From contig NZ_CP054038.1 of NCBI RefSeq assembly GCF_013282805.1, forward strand, positions 2,604,001-2,668,000: 64,000 bases of DNA, given 5' to 3'. This stretch comes from Microbacterium hominis. GTDB taxonomy: Bacteria > Actinomycetota > Actinomycetes > Actinomycetales > Microbacteriaceae. Shown piece after piece: positions 11,472 through 20,158 of this stretch. The translations under genes were made by a program, and so were the position numbers. The notes beneath the pieces were generated by a model that made no database searches, was not told the DNA's origin, and saw only the letters and a list, made by a program, of their open reading frames with translations. Every line of letters starts with the position of its first letter. The first letter of the stretch is position 1.

Positions 11472-12827
11472 ATGGCCGGATTCTGGGGCAGACGCAAGCG
11501 CGAGCAGGAAGAGCTGGCGGCGCAGGACGCCGATCTCGCGCGTCGCGCGAAGACGGCGCTGGTCGCCGCCGACGAGCGCATCCGCGTGACCTCCGACGAG
11601 CTGGTGTTCGCCGACGCCGAGCTCGGTCCCGGGGCCACGAGCGAGCTGCGCGACGCCGTCGAGTCGGTGCGAACGCACCTGCAGGAGGCGTTCCACCTGC
11701 ACCAGCTCAACCACGACGAGATCCCCGACACTCCCGAGGAGCTGCGCACCCGCAACGCGCGCATCGTGCAGCTGTGCGAGTGGGCCGAGGATCTGCTCGA
11801 CGATCGCACGTCGGCGCTCGCCGAGCGCATCGCGCTGGCCCGCCGGGCTCCCGAGATCATCGCGAAGGTCCGCAGCGATGCGGTGCGGCTGCGGGCGCGC
11901 ATCCCCGATGCCCGCGACACCGTGCAGCGCATGGGCGCGAGGTACTCCCCCCACGCGCTGGCGCAGATCGAGGCGAACCCCGCCGAGGCCGATCAGCTCC
12001 TCGGCTTCGCCGAGCACAGCGCCGGCATCGCCGAGCGCCGCCGCGAGGCGGGGCAGCGCGAGCAGGCGAACATGGCGCTCGAGGCCTCCACGGAGGCGGT
12101 GCGGCGCGCCGAGACGCTGCTCGACGCGGTCGAGACGTTCGAGGTCGAGGCGCTGCGCGCGGAATCCACCCTCGCCGCCATCGTCGAGGACTCCCGCGAA
12201 GACCTGGTGGTCGCCCTCCGCGAGCCGCAGACGCCGGGGGTCACCACGGCGATCGCCGCGCTGCAGCGGGCCCTCGCGGCCCTGCCGGCGGCGGGGGTCA
12301 ACACCGACCCCTTCGAGCAGCTCACGCGCCTGCGCGAGGCGAATGCCGGGCTGGATGCCGCCATCGCGGCCGCCCGCGAGCGCGCGGCGCGTCCGATCCC
12401 CCCGCTCGAGCACGTGCGCCACGCGATCGACGACGCGGATCGGCAGCTGGCGGTCGCCCGCGATGTGATCGCCGGGCACCGCGGCTGGATCGGCGCCGAC
12501 GCGCGCACCCGGATCGCCGAAGCCGAGCGCGTGCGGGTCGACCTCGACCGGTACCTCGGCACCTCGGCGGCGGCCGCCGTGAACATCGACGAGGACCACC
12601 GCGAGCAGGCCTTCGCCATGGCGCGACGCGTCGCCTTCCTCGCCAGCGAGGCGCTGCAGCTGGCGCAGCGCGACATCGACCAGTCGCGTCCGCAGGGCTA
12701 CGACCAGTGGGGCGGCGGCCCCCAGGGCGGCTGGGGCGGCGGTCGCCGCGACGGCGGCAGCGGGGTGATGGGCGGCATCCTCGGCGGCCTCGTGATCGGC
12801 AGCCTCCTCGACGGCATGTTCGACTGA
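11472..12827 (+). CDS. helical protein resembling the C-terminal region of TPM-domain proteins, without TPM domain
   Basis: A 451-residue Ala/Glu/Arg-rich, largely helical protein. The run 'ALVAADERIRVTSDELVFADAELGPGATSELRDAVESVRTHLQEAFHLHQLN' and the 'RAPEIIAKVRSDAVRLRARI' repeat resemble the coiled-coil C-terminal half of actinobacterial TPM-domain (PF04536) membrane proteins. Here it begins directly after a basic MAGFWGRRKREQEE start, with no signal peptide, no TPM domain and no upstream membrane helix. The end is glycine-rich with a short hydrophobic stretch (VMGGILGGLVIGSLLDGMF), again as in those proteins. Single-gene unit between the helicase and the convergent hpf. Function unknown. 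Confidence 0.75.
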   Translation: MAGFWGRRKREQEELAAQDADLARRAKTALVAADERIRVTSDELVFADAELGPGATSELRDAVESVRTHLQEAFHLHQLNHDEIPDTPEELRTRNARIVQLCEWAEDLLDDRTSALAERIALARRAPEIIAKVRSDAVRLRARIPDARDTVQRMGARYSPHALAQIEANPAEADQLLGFAEHSAGIAERRREAGQREQANMALEASTEAVRRAETLLDAVETFEVEALRAESTLAAIVEDSREDLVVALREPQTPGVTTAIAALQRALAALPAAGVNTDPFEQLTRLREANAGLDAAIAAARERAARPIPPLEHVRHAIDDADRQLAVARDVIAGHRGWIGADARTRIAEAERVRVDLDRYLGTSAAAAVNIDEDHREQAFAMARRVAFLASEALQLAQRDIDQSRPQGYDQWGGGPQGGWGGGRRDGGSGVMGGILGGLVIGSLLDGMFD

Positions 12828-12888
12828 TCACCCGCCCCGCCCCTTCCTCCCCGCGCCGAGGGTGCATCGCCGCGTCGAGGGTGGGTCT

Positions 12889-12930
12889 GCACGCCGAGAG
12901 AGCGGCGCGAATGGTGCTCTCTCGGCGCGC
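12889..12930. repeat. intergenic inverted repeat
   Basis: A perfect 12-bp inverted repeat (12892-12903 and 12916-12927, CGCCGAGAGAGC and complement) extends to 15 bp with one mismatch, around a 12-base loop. The flanks contain further partial copies of GCCGAG/TCGAGGGTG words (12853-12900) and ACTCTCGC. It lies just past the 11472-12827 gene and before the hpf terminator. It could end that transcript or be a dispersed REP-like element. Confidence 0.55.
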
Positions 12931-12978
12931 AGATGGACTCTCGCTGCGTGGTCGGTGGCGGGCGGGGCCGCACACGAC

Positions 12979-13008
12979 CGCGCCCCGGACCTCGAGGCCC
13001 GGGGCGCG
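12979..13008. terminator. bidirectional hairpin terminator of hpf
   Basis: A perfect 10-bp stem, CGCGCCCCGG (12979-12988) with its complement (12999-13008), with a 10-base loop. It is located 19 bases beyond the hpf stop and between convergent genes. Confidence 0.65.
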
Positions 13009-13027
13009 TGTCGAAGAGTGGATGCCT

Positions 13028-13687
13028 CTACGAGGCGACCGCCTCGGGTGCGGCCTGCGTCGTCAGCGAGATGACGCCGTAGTCCCAGCCCTTGCGCCGG
13101 TACACGACGCTCGGGTGGTCGGTGCGGGCATCGACGAAGAGGAAGAAGTCATGGCCCACGAGCTCCATGCGATCGACGGCCTCCTCGACCGTCATCCATT
13201 CGGCGTCGAACTCCTTCGTGCGGATCACGACCGGCGTGTAGTCGGCCTCCTCCGCGTCGGGGGTGATGACCGGGATCTCTCCCGTGGCCACCGCCCGCAG
13301 CATGTCGACCGAAGCGGGCTGCACATCGATGCCCTGCAGTGCGCCGCTCCCCTTCTCGAACTTGGCCCCCCGCGGGTGGTTCCGAGCGTCGACGCGCTTG
13401 TCCTTCGCGCGCCGCAGCTGCTCGCAGAGCTTGTCGACCGCGAGGTCGAGCGCGGCGAACTTGTCGCCGTCGGTCGCCTCGGCGCGCACGAGCGGGCCCT
13501 TGCCGGTGACCGTGAGTTCGACCGTGTCGTCCTCCATCCGGCCGTTGTGGTAGGCGCGGTGGGTGACCTTGATATCGACCCGCTGCGCGCGCGGAGCGAG
13601 GTGCTCGATGCGGGTTGCCTTGTCTTCGACAACCGAGCGGAATCGATCGGTGATTCCCACTCCCACGCCGACGATGCTGGTATCCAT
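13028..13687 (-). CDS. hpf: long-form ribosome hibernation promoting factor
   Basis: Binds idle 30S subunits and promotes 100S dimers in stationary phase. The 219-residue product has the S30AE/RaiA domain (about 1-105, 'SIVGVGVGITDRFRSVVEDKATRIEHL') and the C-terminal dimerisation domain (about 160-215, 'DAEWMTVEEAVDRMELVGHDFFLFVDARTDHPSVVYRRKGWDYGVI'), so it is the long form. ATG 13687 is chosen because a full AAGGAGGTCA ribosome site lies three bases upstream; an upstream in-frame start at 13720 would run through that site. It follows the comF-like gene in the same direction, as in the mycobacterial Rv3242c-Rv3241c order. Confidence 0.95.
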   Translation of the reverse strand: MDTSIVGVGVGITDRFRSVVEDKATRIEHLAPRAQRVDIKVTHRAYHNGRMEDDTVELTVTGKGPLVRAEATDGDKFAALDLAVDKLCEQLRRAKDKRVDARNHPRGAKFEKGSGALQGIDVQPASVDMLRAVATGEIPVITPDAEEADYTPVVIRTKEFDAEWMTVEEAVDRMELVGHDFFLFVDARTDHPSVVYRRKGWDYGVISLTTQAAPEAVAS

Positions 13688-13775
13688 CCCTGACCTCCTT
13701 GTTCCGGTCCACCCGGCCAAGGGCGGACCATCAGTCGCCTTGTCCCCACCACGGTAGCCGTGGACCGCTCCCCTG

Positions 13776-14468
13776 TCACCTGTGAGTTTCGAATGCGACA
13801 GATCCCGTTCCGGCTCCCGACATGCGGGGGCTGTACCGGCGCGGCGTGGCGGCCACCGCGGCCGCGGACACGACCTCGGCGCCGGCTGCCCGGAGCGCCC
13901 GCACGGCCTCGGCGAGCGTCGCCCCGGTGGTCACGACGTCGTCGATCACGATGACGCGCAGCCCCGCGGCATCCCGCGCCCGGAGGGTTCCGGCGACGTT
14001 GCGCCGCCGGTCGTCGCGGCCGAGCCCGCGCTGGTCGGCCGGTGCGCGCACGTGGGCCAGCAGCCGCGCCGTGGGCAGTTCGGCGCGCCGGGCGATGAGG
14101 TCCACGACCCGGTATCCGCGCCGCCGGAACGCCGCGCGTGTCGTCGGGATGGGCACCACGACCGCGCCCGCACCGGCGGTGCCGGCGTCCGCCGCCGCGC
14201 GCAGAGCCGGTGCCAGTGCCCGGGCGAGTCCGGTGCGTCCGTCCTCTTTCAGCGCACGCAGCACGCGCGCGGGCACCCCGTCGAAGGCGAGTCCCGCCCA
14301 CACGGGCACCCCGCCGGCCTCCCCGGACCGGCGGGGATCCGGCCTCAGCGCCGCGCTGCACGCCTCGCACAGCCCGATGTCGGGCTCGTCGCACCCGGCG
14401 CACTCCACGGGCAGCAGCAGCGTCAGCGCGCCGGTCAGGGCCGCGCGCACGGCGGGATCCAGTGGCAT
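13776..14468 (-). CDS. ComF-family phosphoribosyltransferase-like protein
   Basis: A 230-residue protein with a type I phosphoribosyltransferase fold. Four cysteines (C23, C26, C34, C37) form the N-terminal zinc-finger-like motif of ComF/GntX proteins. The PRPP-binding loop 'VIVIDDVVTTGATLAEA' is clear (about 172-188). ComF is needed for DNA uptake in naturally competent bacteria, but family members are conserved in bacteria not known to be competent. It lies between lpqB and hpf, the usual actinobacterial position. No other competence gene is visible here, so the role is open. Confidence 0.9.
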   Translation of the reverse strand: MPLDPAVRAALTGALTLLLPVECAGCDEPDIGLCEACSAALRPDPRRSGEAGGVPVWAGLAFDGVPARVLRALKEDGRTGLARALAPALRAAADAGTAGAGAVVVPIPTTRAAFRRRGYRVVDLIARRAELPTARLLAHVRAPADQRGLGRDDRRRNVAGTLRARDAAGLRVIVIDDVVTTGATLAEAVRALRAAGAEVVSAAAVAATPRRYSPRMSGAGTGSVAFETHR

Positions 14469-14575
14469 GAGGACACTCTGGGCGCGCGCAGCCCCGCCGG
14501 CGCGCGCGGAGGGGCACCTGTGGAGCGAAGCAGACCCTCACGCTCCTGGGGAGGAGGCGAAGCGACGGCTCGGCG

Positions 14576-16252
14576 CTATTGGGGCGTGCCCTGCTGGGTG
14601 GCGAGGACCAGCACCCCGGTGGCGGTCTGCGTCCAGTTCACCCCGCGCTGCACGAGCAGCGCCCCGTCGTCGAGGTGCACGCGGAGATTCGACGCCGTCG
14701 CGCCACCGGCGAGGGTCAGCGACCCCGTCGGGGCGGCGCTGGTCTCGCCGGGACCGCCGACGGGCTGCTCGAGCACCGTCGGCTCCGCCTCGCCGGCGAC
14801 CAGGACCGCCACGGTGGCGTCGTCGATCCACGTGAGACCCCGCGCCGCGCTCGGCAGCTCCCCCAGCACGGCCGGTTCGCCGAGTCGCTCGGGGACGCCG
14901 TCGGCGCGCACGATCCCCGCGATCCAGACCTCGGCGCGGCCGCCGACGGTCACGGCCGCCGCGAGACGGGTGCCGTCGCGGGAGACCGCGATCGCGGAGA
15001 TGCCGGTGGCGCCCGGCAGATCGCCGGCGAGATCGATCACCGTGTCATCGGGTGTGACCGCCCACAGTGCGGACGGGAGCCCCGTCGGCACGGACCACAC
15101 CGTCCCGGTCCCGTCGACGCTGGGATCGACAAGTCCCGCCCTCTCATCGACCGTGGCGACCTGCCCGTCGTCGCGCACGCGCACAACGAGGCCGTCGCCG
15201 GTGCGCACCGCGGCGACGTCGCGATCGGGAGCGACCTGCACCGCCGCCGGCGAGAGATCCGCGATCGCCGGCGACAGTCCGTCGACGGGCGTGAGGTCGT
15301 CGCCGACGAGGAACCCGAAGCCGGCCTCGGTGAGCACCAGCGGCGGACCGGCGACCCTCGTCGACCGGGTGGCGACCGTGCTGGCGCTGAGCGCCGTGTC
15401 CGACACCGACATCTCGACATCGCTCACGCCGGCGGTGGCCAGGCTCGTGACCAGCTGGGTCTGCATGCGGTCGAGCGTCTCCTGGTCGAGGGTGAGCGCC
15501 TCCGCGGAGAGCGAGACGTCAGCGACGCCCGCCGACAGCGGCACGGAGGCCGGGTCCAGCGTCACCGCGTCGGGGAACGCGTTCACCACGGACTCGGCGA
15601 GCCACGGGCTGGGCGCGCCGTCGGCGAGGGCGTCGACGATGCGCACGCGCGCCGTGTTCGTCGGGAACCAGCGCAGATCGGGCACGAGGTACGTCCAGGT
15701 GGGGTCGAAGTACTGCACCGCGTAGGCGTGGAAGACGCTCGGGAACACGTCCTCCGCCAGCACGATCCCGTCGGGGGCGGCCGTGATGCGCCACTCCCCG
15801 TCGTCCTGCAGAGCGAGCGAGAACGTGAGGTCGCTGGCGGCGCCGTCGCTGGGCGCGTACGTCCCCTGCGCGTCGACGATCGCCTCGGTCTGCAGGGTCG
15901 CCACGACCGTGCCCTCGCCGGTCGCGACGTAGGTGCGGTCGCCGCTGTCGATGGTCACCTGCGCCGAAGGATTCCAGGTGCCCCGGAACGACGGAGCGAG
16001 ATACTCCTGAGCCCGCGCCCAGTTGGCCGTGGCGCCGGTGCCGGCGCGGATGAACCCGTCGACGATCTGCTCCGGCGTGGCGCCGGGCTGGGGCAGCGCG
16101 GGCCGGAAGGCGAAGTCCGGCTCGCCCAGATCCTCGCCCGCGGCCAGGCCCGGGGTGACCGGCCCGGTCGTGGGCAGGCCCGCGCACGCGGCGAGGGCGA
16201 GCGCGGCCACGAGCGCCGTCGCGGCGCTGAGCAGTCGGCGCGGCATCCTCAC
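14576..16252 (-). CDS. lpqB: LpqB lipoprotein, MtrAB accessory protein
   Basis: A 558-residue lipoprotein with signal peptide and lipobox LAAC (cysteine 23). A GerMN-like domain follows (about 60-290, with 'DEWRITAAPDGIVLAEDVFPSVFHAYAVQYFDP'-type sequence), then a beta-propeller-like C-terminal half. In actinobacteria LpqB sits outside the membrane and influences signalling by the sensor kinase MtrB. GTG 16252 overlaps the mtrB stop by four bases, so it is translationally coupled to mtrB, which fits a joint role. Confidence 0.93.
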   Translation of the reverse strand: MRMPRRLLSAATALVAALALAACAGLPTTGPVTPGLAAGEDLGEPDFAFRPALPQPGATPEQIVDGFIRAGTGATANWARAQEYLAPSFRGTWNPSAQVTIDSGDRTYVATGEGTVVATLQTEAIVDAQGTYAPSDGAASDLTFSLALQDDGEWRITAAPDGIVLAEDVFPSVFHAYAVQYFDPTWTYLVPDLRWFPTNTARVRIVDALADGAPSPWLAESVVNAFPDAVTLDPASVPLSAGVADVSLSAEALTLDQETLDRMQTQLVTSLATAGVSDVEMSVSDTALSASTVATRSTRVAGPPLVLTEAGFGFLVGDDLTPVDGLSPAIADLSPAAVQVAPDRDVAAVRTGDGLVVRVRDDGQVATVDERAGLVDPSVDGTGTVWSVPTGLPSALWAVTPDDTVIDLAGDLPGATGISAIAVSRDGTRLAAAVTVGGRAEVWIAGIVRADGVPERLGEPAVLGELPSAARGLTWIDDATVAVLVAGEAEPTVLEQPVGGPGETSAAPTGSLTLAGGATASNLRVHLDDGALLVQRGVNWTQTATGVLVLATQQGTPQ

Positions 16253-17955
16253 AGTCCCTCCCGGCCGGCGGCATCGCGCAGCTGTCCGGCGTCGTCGATC
16301 ATGACCTCGATCGGCTGTGTGAGCCCGAGGTCGTCGATCCCGGCGACGCTGTCATCGCCTGGATCGACCGCGATGGGCGAGTGCGTCCCGACCTCCGCGC
16401 CGGCAGTGCGCGGGATGGTCAGCACGAAGTGCGAGCCGCGGCCGAGCTCCGACCACACCGCCAGCCGGCCGCCGTGCAGGCGCGCGTCGCCGAGGGCGAT
16501 CGACAGGCCCAGCCCGGTGCCCCCGATCGTGCGGGTGCGCGACGGATCGGCGCGCCAGAACCGGTCGAACACGCGATCGACGTCCTCGCGTCGCATCCCG
16601 AGGCCGTAGTCGCGCACCCCGAGCGCGACCGTCTGCTGATCGCTGTCGACGGTCACCACGATCGGCCGCCCCTCGCCGTGCTCGATCGCATTGCCCAGGA
16701 GGTTCCGGAGGATCCGGCGCACCCGGCGCGGGTCCATGTCGACCGGGGAATATCCTCCCGGCGCGACCAGTCGCACATCGCTGCCGTGCTGCTCGGCGAG
16801 CTGGCTCATCGATCCGATGACGTCCTCCGCGAGGTGGGCGATACTGGTCGGCTCGAGCTCGAGCTGCACCGAGCCGGCGTCGTAGCGGCTGATCTCCAGG
16901 AGGTCGGTGAGCAGGGTCTCGAACCGCTGCACCTGGGCGTTCAGCAGCTCCGCGGCGCGCGCGGTGGCCGGGGCGAAGTCCTCGCGCTGGTCGTTGATCA
17001 TGTCGGCGGCGAGGCGGATGGTGGTCAGCGGCGTCCGCAGCTCGTGCGAGACGTCGGAGACGAAGCGCTGCTGCACGAGCGAGAGGTCGGCCAGCGCCTT
17101 GATCTGGGACTGGATGCTGTCGGCCATCGCGTTGAACGACCGGCCGAGGGTGGCCAGCTCGTCTTCGCCGTGCACGTCCAGGCGCACCCCGAGGTCGCCG
17201 GCGGCGAGCTTGGCACTGGTCTCGGCGGCCTCGCCGATGGGCGTGGTGACCGACCTCAGCACGAACCATGCGATGCCGCCGATGATGAGCACGAGGGCGA
17301 TGCCGACGACCCAGAGGGTGCCGTGGATGAACCCGAGCGTCTGCGACGCGCTGTCGAGGTCGTACCCGAGATACAGCTCGAACGCGCCGACGTCGTCGAC
17401 GATCAGCTGCTGGCCGACGATGATGCCCGGGATGGGGTCGCCTCCGTCGATCGGGAGCCCCACCGACTGCCACCACTGCTGCGTCGCGTCGGAGCGCACG
17501 GCCTCGCGCATGCCGTCGGAGATGATCTGCTCGTCGAACTGGCGCGAGGTGAAGTCCTGCACGACCGTGGAGGGCGCGCCGATGCGCAGCGCCGCGATGA
17601 CGTCGCTCGACGACTGCTCGGCGAGGGTGTTCTGCACGTCGAGCCACAGGTTCTGCAGCGCCGCGGTGTCCCCCTGCGTGTCGGCGGAGTCCAGGGTGGT
17701 CTGGGCGGCCTGGGTGGCCCGTCGCGCGTCGATCAGCACCTGGTCCTTGCGCGCCTGGAACAGGTCGTTCTGGATCGCGAGCGCCATCCACACGCAGGCG
17801 ATGAGGATCGCCAGCACCGTGAGGGCGAGGGTGATCACCAGGGTGCGGAACCGCAGCGATCGCCGCCAGACGCCCGCGAGCGTGTCGGGCCAGGCGCGCC
17901 ACGCCCGCCATCTGCTCGTCGGGGTGACGCCCGTCACCGTCGGCGAGGTGACCAT
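16249..17955 (-). CDS. mtrB: sensor histidine kinase MtrB
   Basis: Membrane sensor of the MtrAB two-component system, which controls cell-wall, division and osmotic genes in actinobacteria. Of 568 residues, membrane helices lie at about 38-60 and 213-233 with an extracytoplasmic sensor region between them. HAMP covers about 231-285. The phospho-acceptor is H304 in SHELRTPLT. The ATPase domain carries the N-box 'NLLGNAIEH', 'DYGLGM' and 'GGTGLGLSIA'. It lies between mtrA upstream and lpqB downstream, 7 bases past mtrA. The start used here is ATG 17955; no strong ribosome site stands out, and coupling to mtrA is likely. Confidence 0.96.
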   Translation of the reverse strand: MVTSPTVTGVTPTSRWRAWRAWPDTLAGVWRRSLRFRTLVITLALTVLAILIACVWMALAIQNDLFQARKDQVLIDARRATQAAQTTLDSADTQGDTAALQNLWLDVQNTLAEQSSSDVIAALRIGAPSTVVQDFTSRQFDEQIISDGMREAVRSDATQQWWQSVGLPIDGGDPIPGIIVGQQLIVDDVGAFELYLGYDLDSASQTLGFIHGTLWVVGIALVLIIGGIAWFVLRSVTTPIGEAAETSAKLAAGDLGVRLDVHGEDELATLGRSFNAMADSIQSQIKALADLSLVQQRFVSDVSHELRTPLTTIRLAADMINDQREDFAPATARAAELLNAQVQRFETLLTDLLEISRYDAGSVQLELEPTSIAHLAEDVIGSMSQLAEQHGSDVRLVAPGGYSPVDMDPRRVRRILRNLLGNAIEHGEGRPIVVTVDSDQQTVALGVRDYGLGMRREDVDRVFDRFWRADPSRTRTIGGTGLGLSIALGDARLHGGRLAVWSELGRGSHFVLTIPRTAGAEVGTHSPIAVDPGDDSVAGIDDLGLTQPIEVMIDDAGQLRDAAGREGL

Positions 17956-17962
17956 GGATGCC

Positions 17963-18643
17963 TCACACGGCCGCGCCGGCGCGATAGCCCACCCCGCGCA
18001 CCGTGGTCACGATGCGGGGGTTGTCGGGATCGCGCTCGACCTTGGCGCGCAGCCTCTGCACGTGGACGTTCACCAGGCGCGTGTCGGCCTTGTAGTGGTA
18101 GCCCCACACCTGCTCGAGGAGCATCTCGCGCGAGAACACCTGCTGCGGCTTGGAGGCGAGCGCCACGAGAAGCTCGAACTCCAGCGGCGTCAGGGCGATG
18201 GGCGCGTCGTCGCGGCGCACCTCGTGGGCGGCGACGTCGACGAACAGGTCGCCGATGCGCAGGGTCTCGGCGGCGCTCTGGCCGGCCGGGCGCAGCCGCG
18301 TGCGGATGCGGGCGACGAGCTCCTTCGGGTTGAACGGCTTGACGATGTAGTCGTCGGCGCCCGACTCGAGCCCCTTGACCACGTCGGCGGTGTCGGTGCG
18401 CGCGGTGAGCATGATGATCGGGATGCCGGACTCGGCGCGCACGCGCGTGCAGATCTCGATCCCGTCCATGCCGGGCAGCATCAGGTCGAGGAGGATCAGG
18501 TCGGGTCGCTCGGCCCGGAAGACCTCGACCGCCTGGGCCCCGTCGGCGCAGAACACCGTGTCGAACCCCTCCGTGCGCAGCACGATGCCGATCATCTCGG
18601 CGAGGGCGGTGTCGTCGTCGACTACCAGGATGCGTGATGTCAT
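17963..18643 (-). CDS. mtrA: response regulator MtrA
   Basis: An OmpR/PhoB-type regulator of 226 residues. The receiver domain (1-120) has phospho-acceptor D53 in LLDLMLPGMDG, conserved T81 region and K103 in 'DDYIVKPF'. The winged-helix DNA-binding domain (about 130-225) contains 'LTPLEFELLVAL' and 'VNVHVQRLRAKVERDPDNPRIVTTVRGVGYR'. ATG 18643 is chosen since MTSRILVVDDD is the usual MtrA start; AAGGA lies about 12 bases upstream. First gene of the mtrA-mtrB-lpqB unit. The 204-base gap to the divergent 18848 gene must hold promoters for both directions, but I see no clear -35/-10 pair. Confidence 0.96.
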   Translation of the reverse strand: MTSRILVVDDDTALAEMIGIVLRTEGFDTVFCADGAQAVEVFRAERPDLILLDLMLPGMDGIEICTRVRAESGIPIIMLTARTDTADVVKGLESGADDYIVKPFNPKELVARIRTRLRPAGQSAAETLRIGDLFVDVAAHEVRRDDAPIALTPLEFELLVALASKPQQVFSREMLLEQVWGYHYKADTRLVNVHVQRLRAKVERDPDNPRIVTTVRGVGYRAGAAV

Positions 18644-18847
18644 CTCGCGCGTTCGTCCTTTGCGTCGGGCAGGCGGATGGTGACGGCGAGGGCCGTCCGG
18701 TGCGCTCCCCACAGATTAGTCGACGCGGGCGGGAGTTCGGCCGAGCCGTGCCACGATAGGGACACGGCGGCGTTTCGAGCGCCGAGGTCCGCACCCGCCG
18801 CCGCCACCGCCGCCCGTGCGCGGGCGGGAGCACCGCGAGAGGACACC

Positions 18848-20158
18848 GTGACCGCCTACCCGGCCTGGACCCCGGCCTCACGGCCCGGGATCATCCCGCT
18901 GCACCCGCTGACGTTCGGCACGATCCTGGGCCGCTCGTTCGCGGCCCTGCGCCACAATCCGCGCGTGCTGCTGGGCTTCGCGCTGGGCGTGCAGGCGATC
19001 GCGTACGTCGTGGTGCTGCTCGCGGTGGGCGGCATCGCCTTCCTCGCCTTCTCGCGCCTGGACACACTGCGCCCGGGCACCGACGAGTTCGACCAGGTGA
19101 TGGCGGGGTCGATCGCTCTCACCATCGTCGCGGGCGTCGTGCTGGGGCTCGCGGCCGGTGCGCTCTCGGTCGTCGTGCAGGCGATCGTGATCGTGGAGGT
19201 CGCCCACGCCGCGGTCGCCGAGAAGCTGACCCTGGCGCAGCTGTGGCAGCAGGTGCGCCCCGTCATCTGGCGGCTGATCGGGTACACGGTGCTGCTCATC
19301 CTCGCCGTGCTGGTCTCATTCGTGATCGTGGGCGCCGCCATCGCGGCGTCGGCACTGGCGACCCCCGTGGCGGCGGTGCTGCTGGGCATCCTCGCCGTGC
19401 TGGCGGCGATCCCCCTCTACCTGTGGCTGGCGACGAAGCTGCTGCTGGTGCCGGCGGCGATCGTGATCGAGCACGCCACGATCGGCCAGGCGATCGGACG
19501 GGCGTGGACGCTCGTGCGCGGGCGGTTCTGGCCCGCGCTCGGCATCATCGTGGTGATCTCGCTCGTGTTCAGCACGGTCGCACAGGTGGTGGGGCTGCCC
19601 TTCGGATTCCTGTCGACCGGCCTCACCACGATCATCGCGCCGACGGGCGCCCCCGAAGCCTCCGCGATCGTCGGGATCGTCGTGCTCGGCCTGCTCACCC
19701 AGGTGGTGACCCTTCTGGTGCAGGCGGTCGCGCTCGTCGTGCAGGCCACGGCAACCGGCATCCTCTACATCGACTGCCGCATGCGGCGCGAGGGGCTCGA
19801 CCTCGATCTGCTCGCCTACATCGACCGGCGCGACGCCGGCGCGTCCGACCTCGCCGACCCGTACCGCGCGCACATCGGGCGCGTCATCGCCCCGCGCCCT
19901 CCGGCACCGCCGCCCGCCGCAGCGCCCGGGTACGCACCGCCGCCCGCCGCGGCTCCCGGGTACGCACCGCCGCCCGCCGCGGCTCCCGCATACCCCGCAC
20001 CGCCCGCCCCCGCTGCGCCCGCCACGCCCGCGAGCCCGGCGCCCGCACCGCCCGTGAGTCCGCAGCCCACGAGCCCGCCGCCGGCACCCCACCGATGGGC
20101 AGCGCCCGGGCAGACCGCGCCGGCGGAGCCGAGCCCGGACGCGCCGACGGACCGGTGA
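18848..20158 (+). CDS. multi-pass membrane protein with proline-rich tail (Rv3689-like)
   Basis: 436 residues. About 1-330 form a membrane domain with roughly six hydrophobic segments and 'LHPLTFGTILGRSFAALRHNPR', 'HATIGQAIGRAWTLVRGRFWPALG', 'GILYIDCRMRREGLDLDLL'. This is the pattern of the glycerophosphodiester phosphodiesterase-type membrane domain family (no catalytic domain). The last about 90 residues are Pro/Ala-rich and include three copies of a 10-residue unit. GTG 18848 is chosen because AGAGG lies seven bases upstream. It starts the gene run followed by DUF4129, DUF4350, MoxR and DUF58, the same order as mycobacterial Rv3689-Rv3693. Role unknown. Confidence 0.85.
   Translation: MTAYPAWTPASRPGIIPLHPLTFGTILGRSFAALRHNPRVLLGFALGVQAIAYVVVLLAVGGIAFLAFSRLDTLRPGTDEFDQVMAGSIALTIVAGVVLGLAAGALSVVVQAIVIVEVAHAAVAEKLTLAQLWQQVRPVIWRLIGYTVLLILAVLVSFVIVGAAIAASALATPVAAVLLGILAVLAAIPLYLWLATKLLLVPAAIVIEHATIGQAIGRAWTLVRGRFWPALGIIVVISLVFSTVAQVVGLPFGFLSTGLTTIIAPTGAPEASAIVGIVVLGLLTQVVTLLVQAVALVVQATATGILYIDCRMRREGLDLDLLAYIDRRDAGASDLADPYRAHIGRVIAPRPPAPPPAAAPGYAPPPAAAPGYAPPPAAAPAYPAPPAPAAPATPASPAPAPPVSPQPTSPPPAPHRWAAPGQTAPAEPSPDAPTDR
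19905..19994. repeat. 30-bp tandem repeat, three copies, inside a CDS
   Basis: Units 19905-19934, 19935-19964 and 19965-19994 differ by only a few bases and encode APPPAAAPGY, with the third ending AY. It is a likely site of length variation in the proline-rich tail of the membrane protein. Confidence 0.85.
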
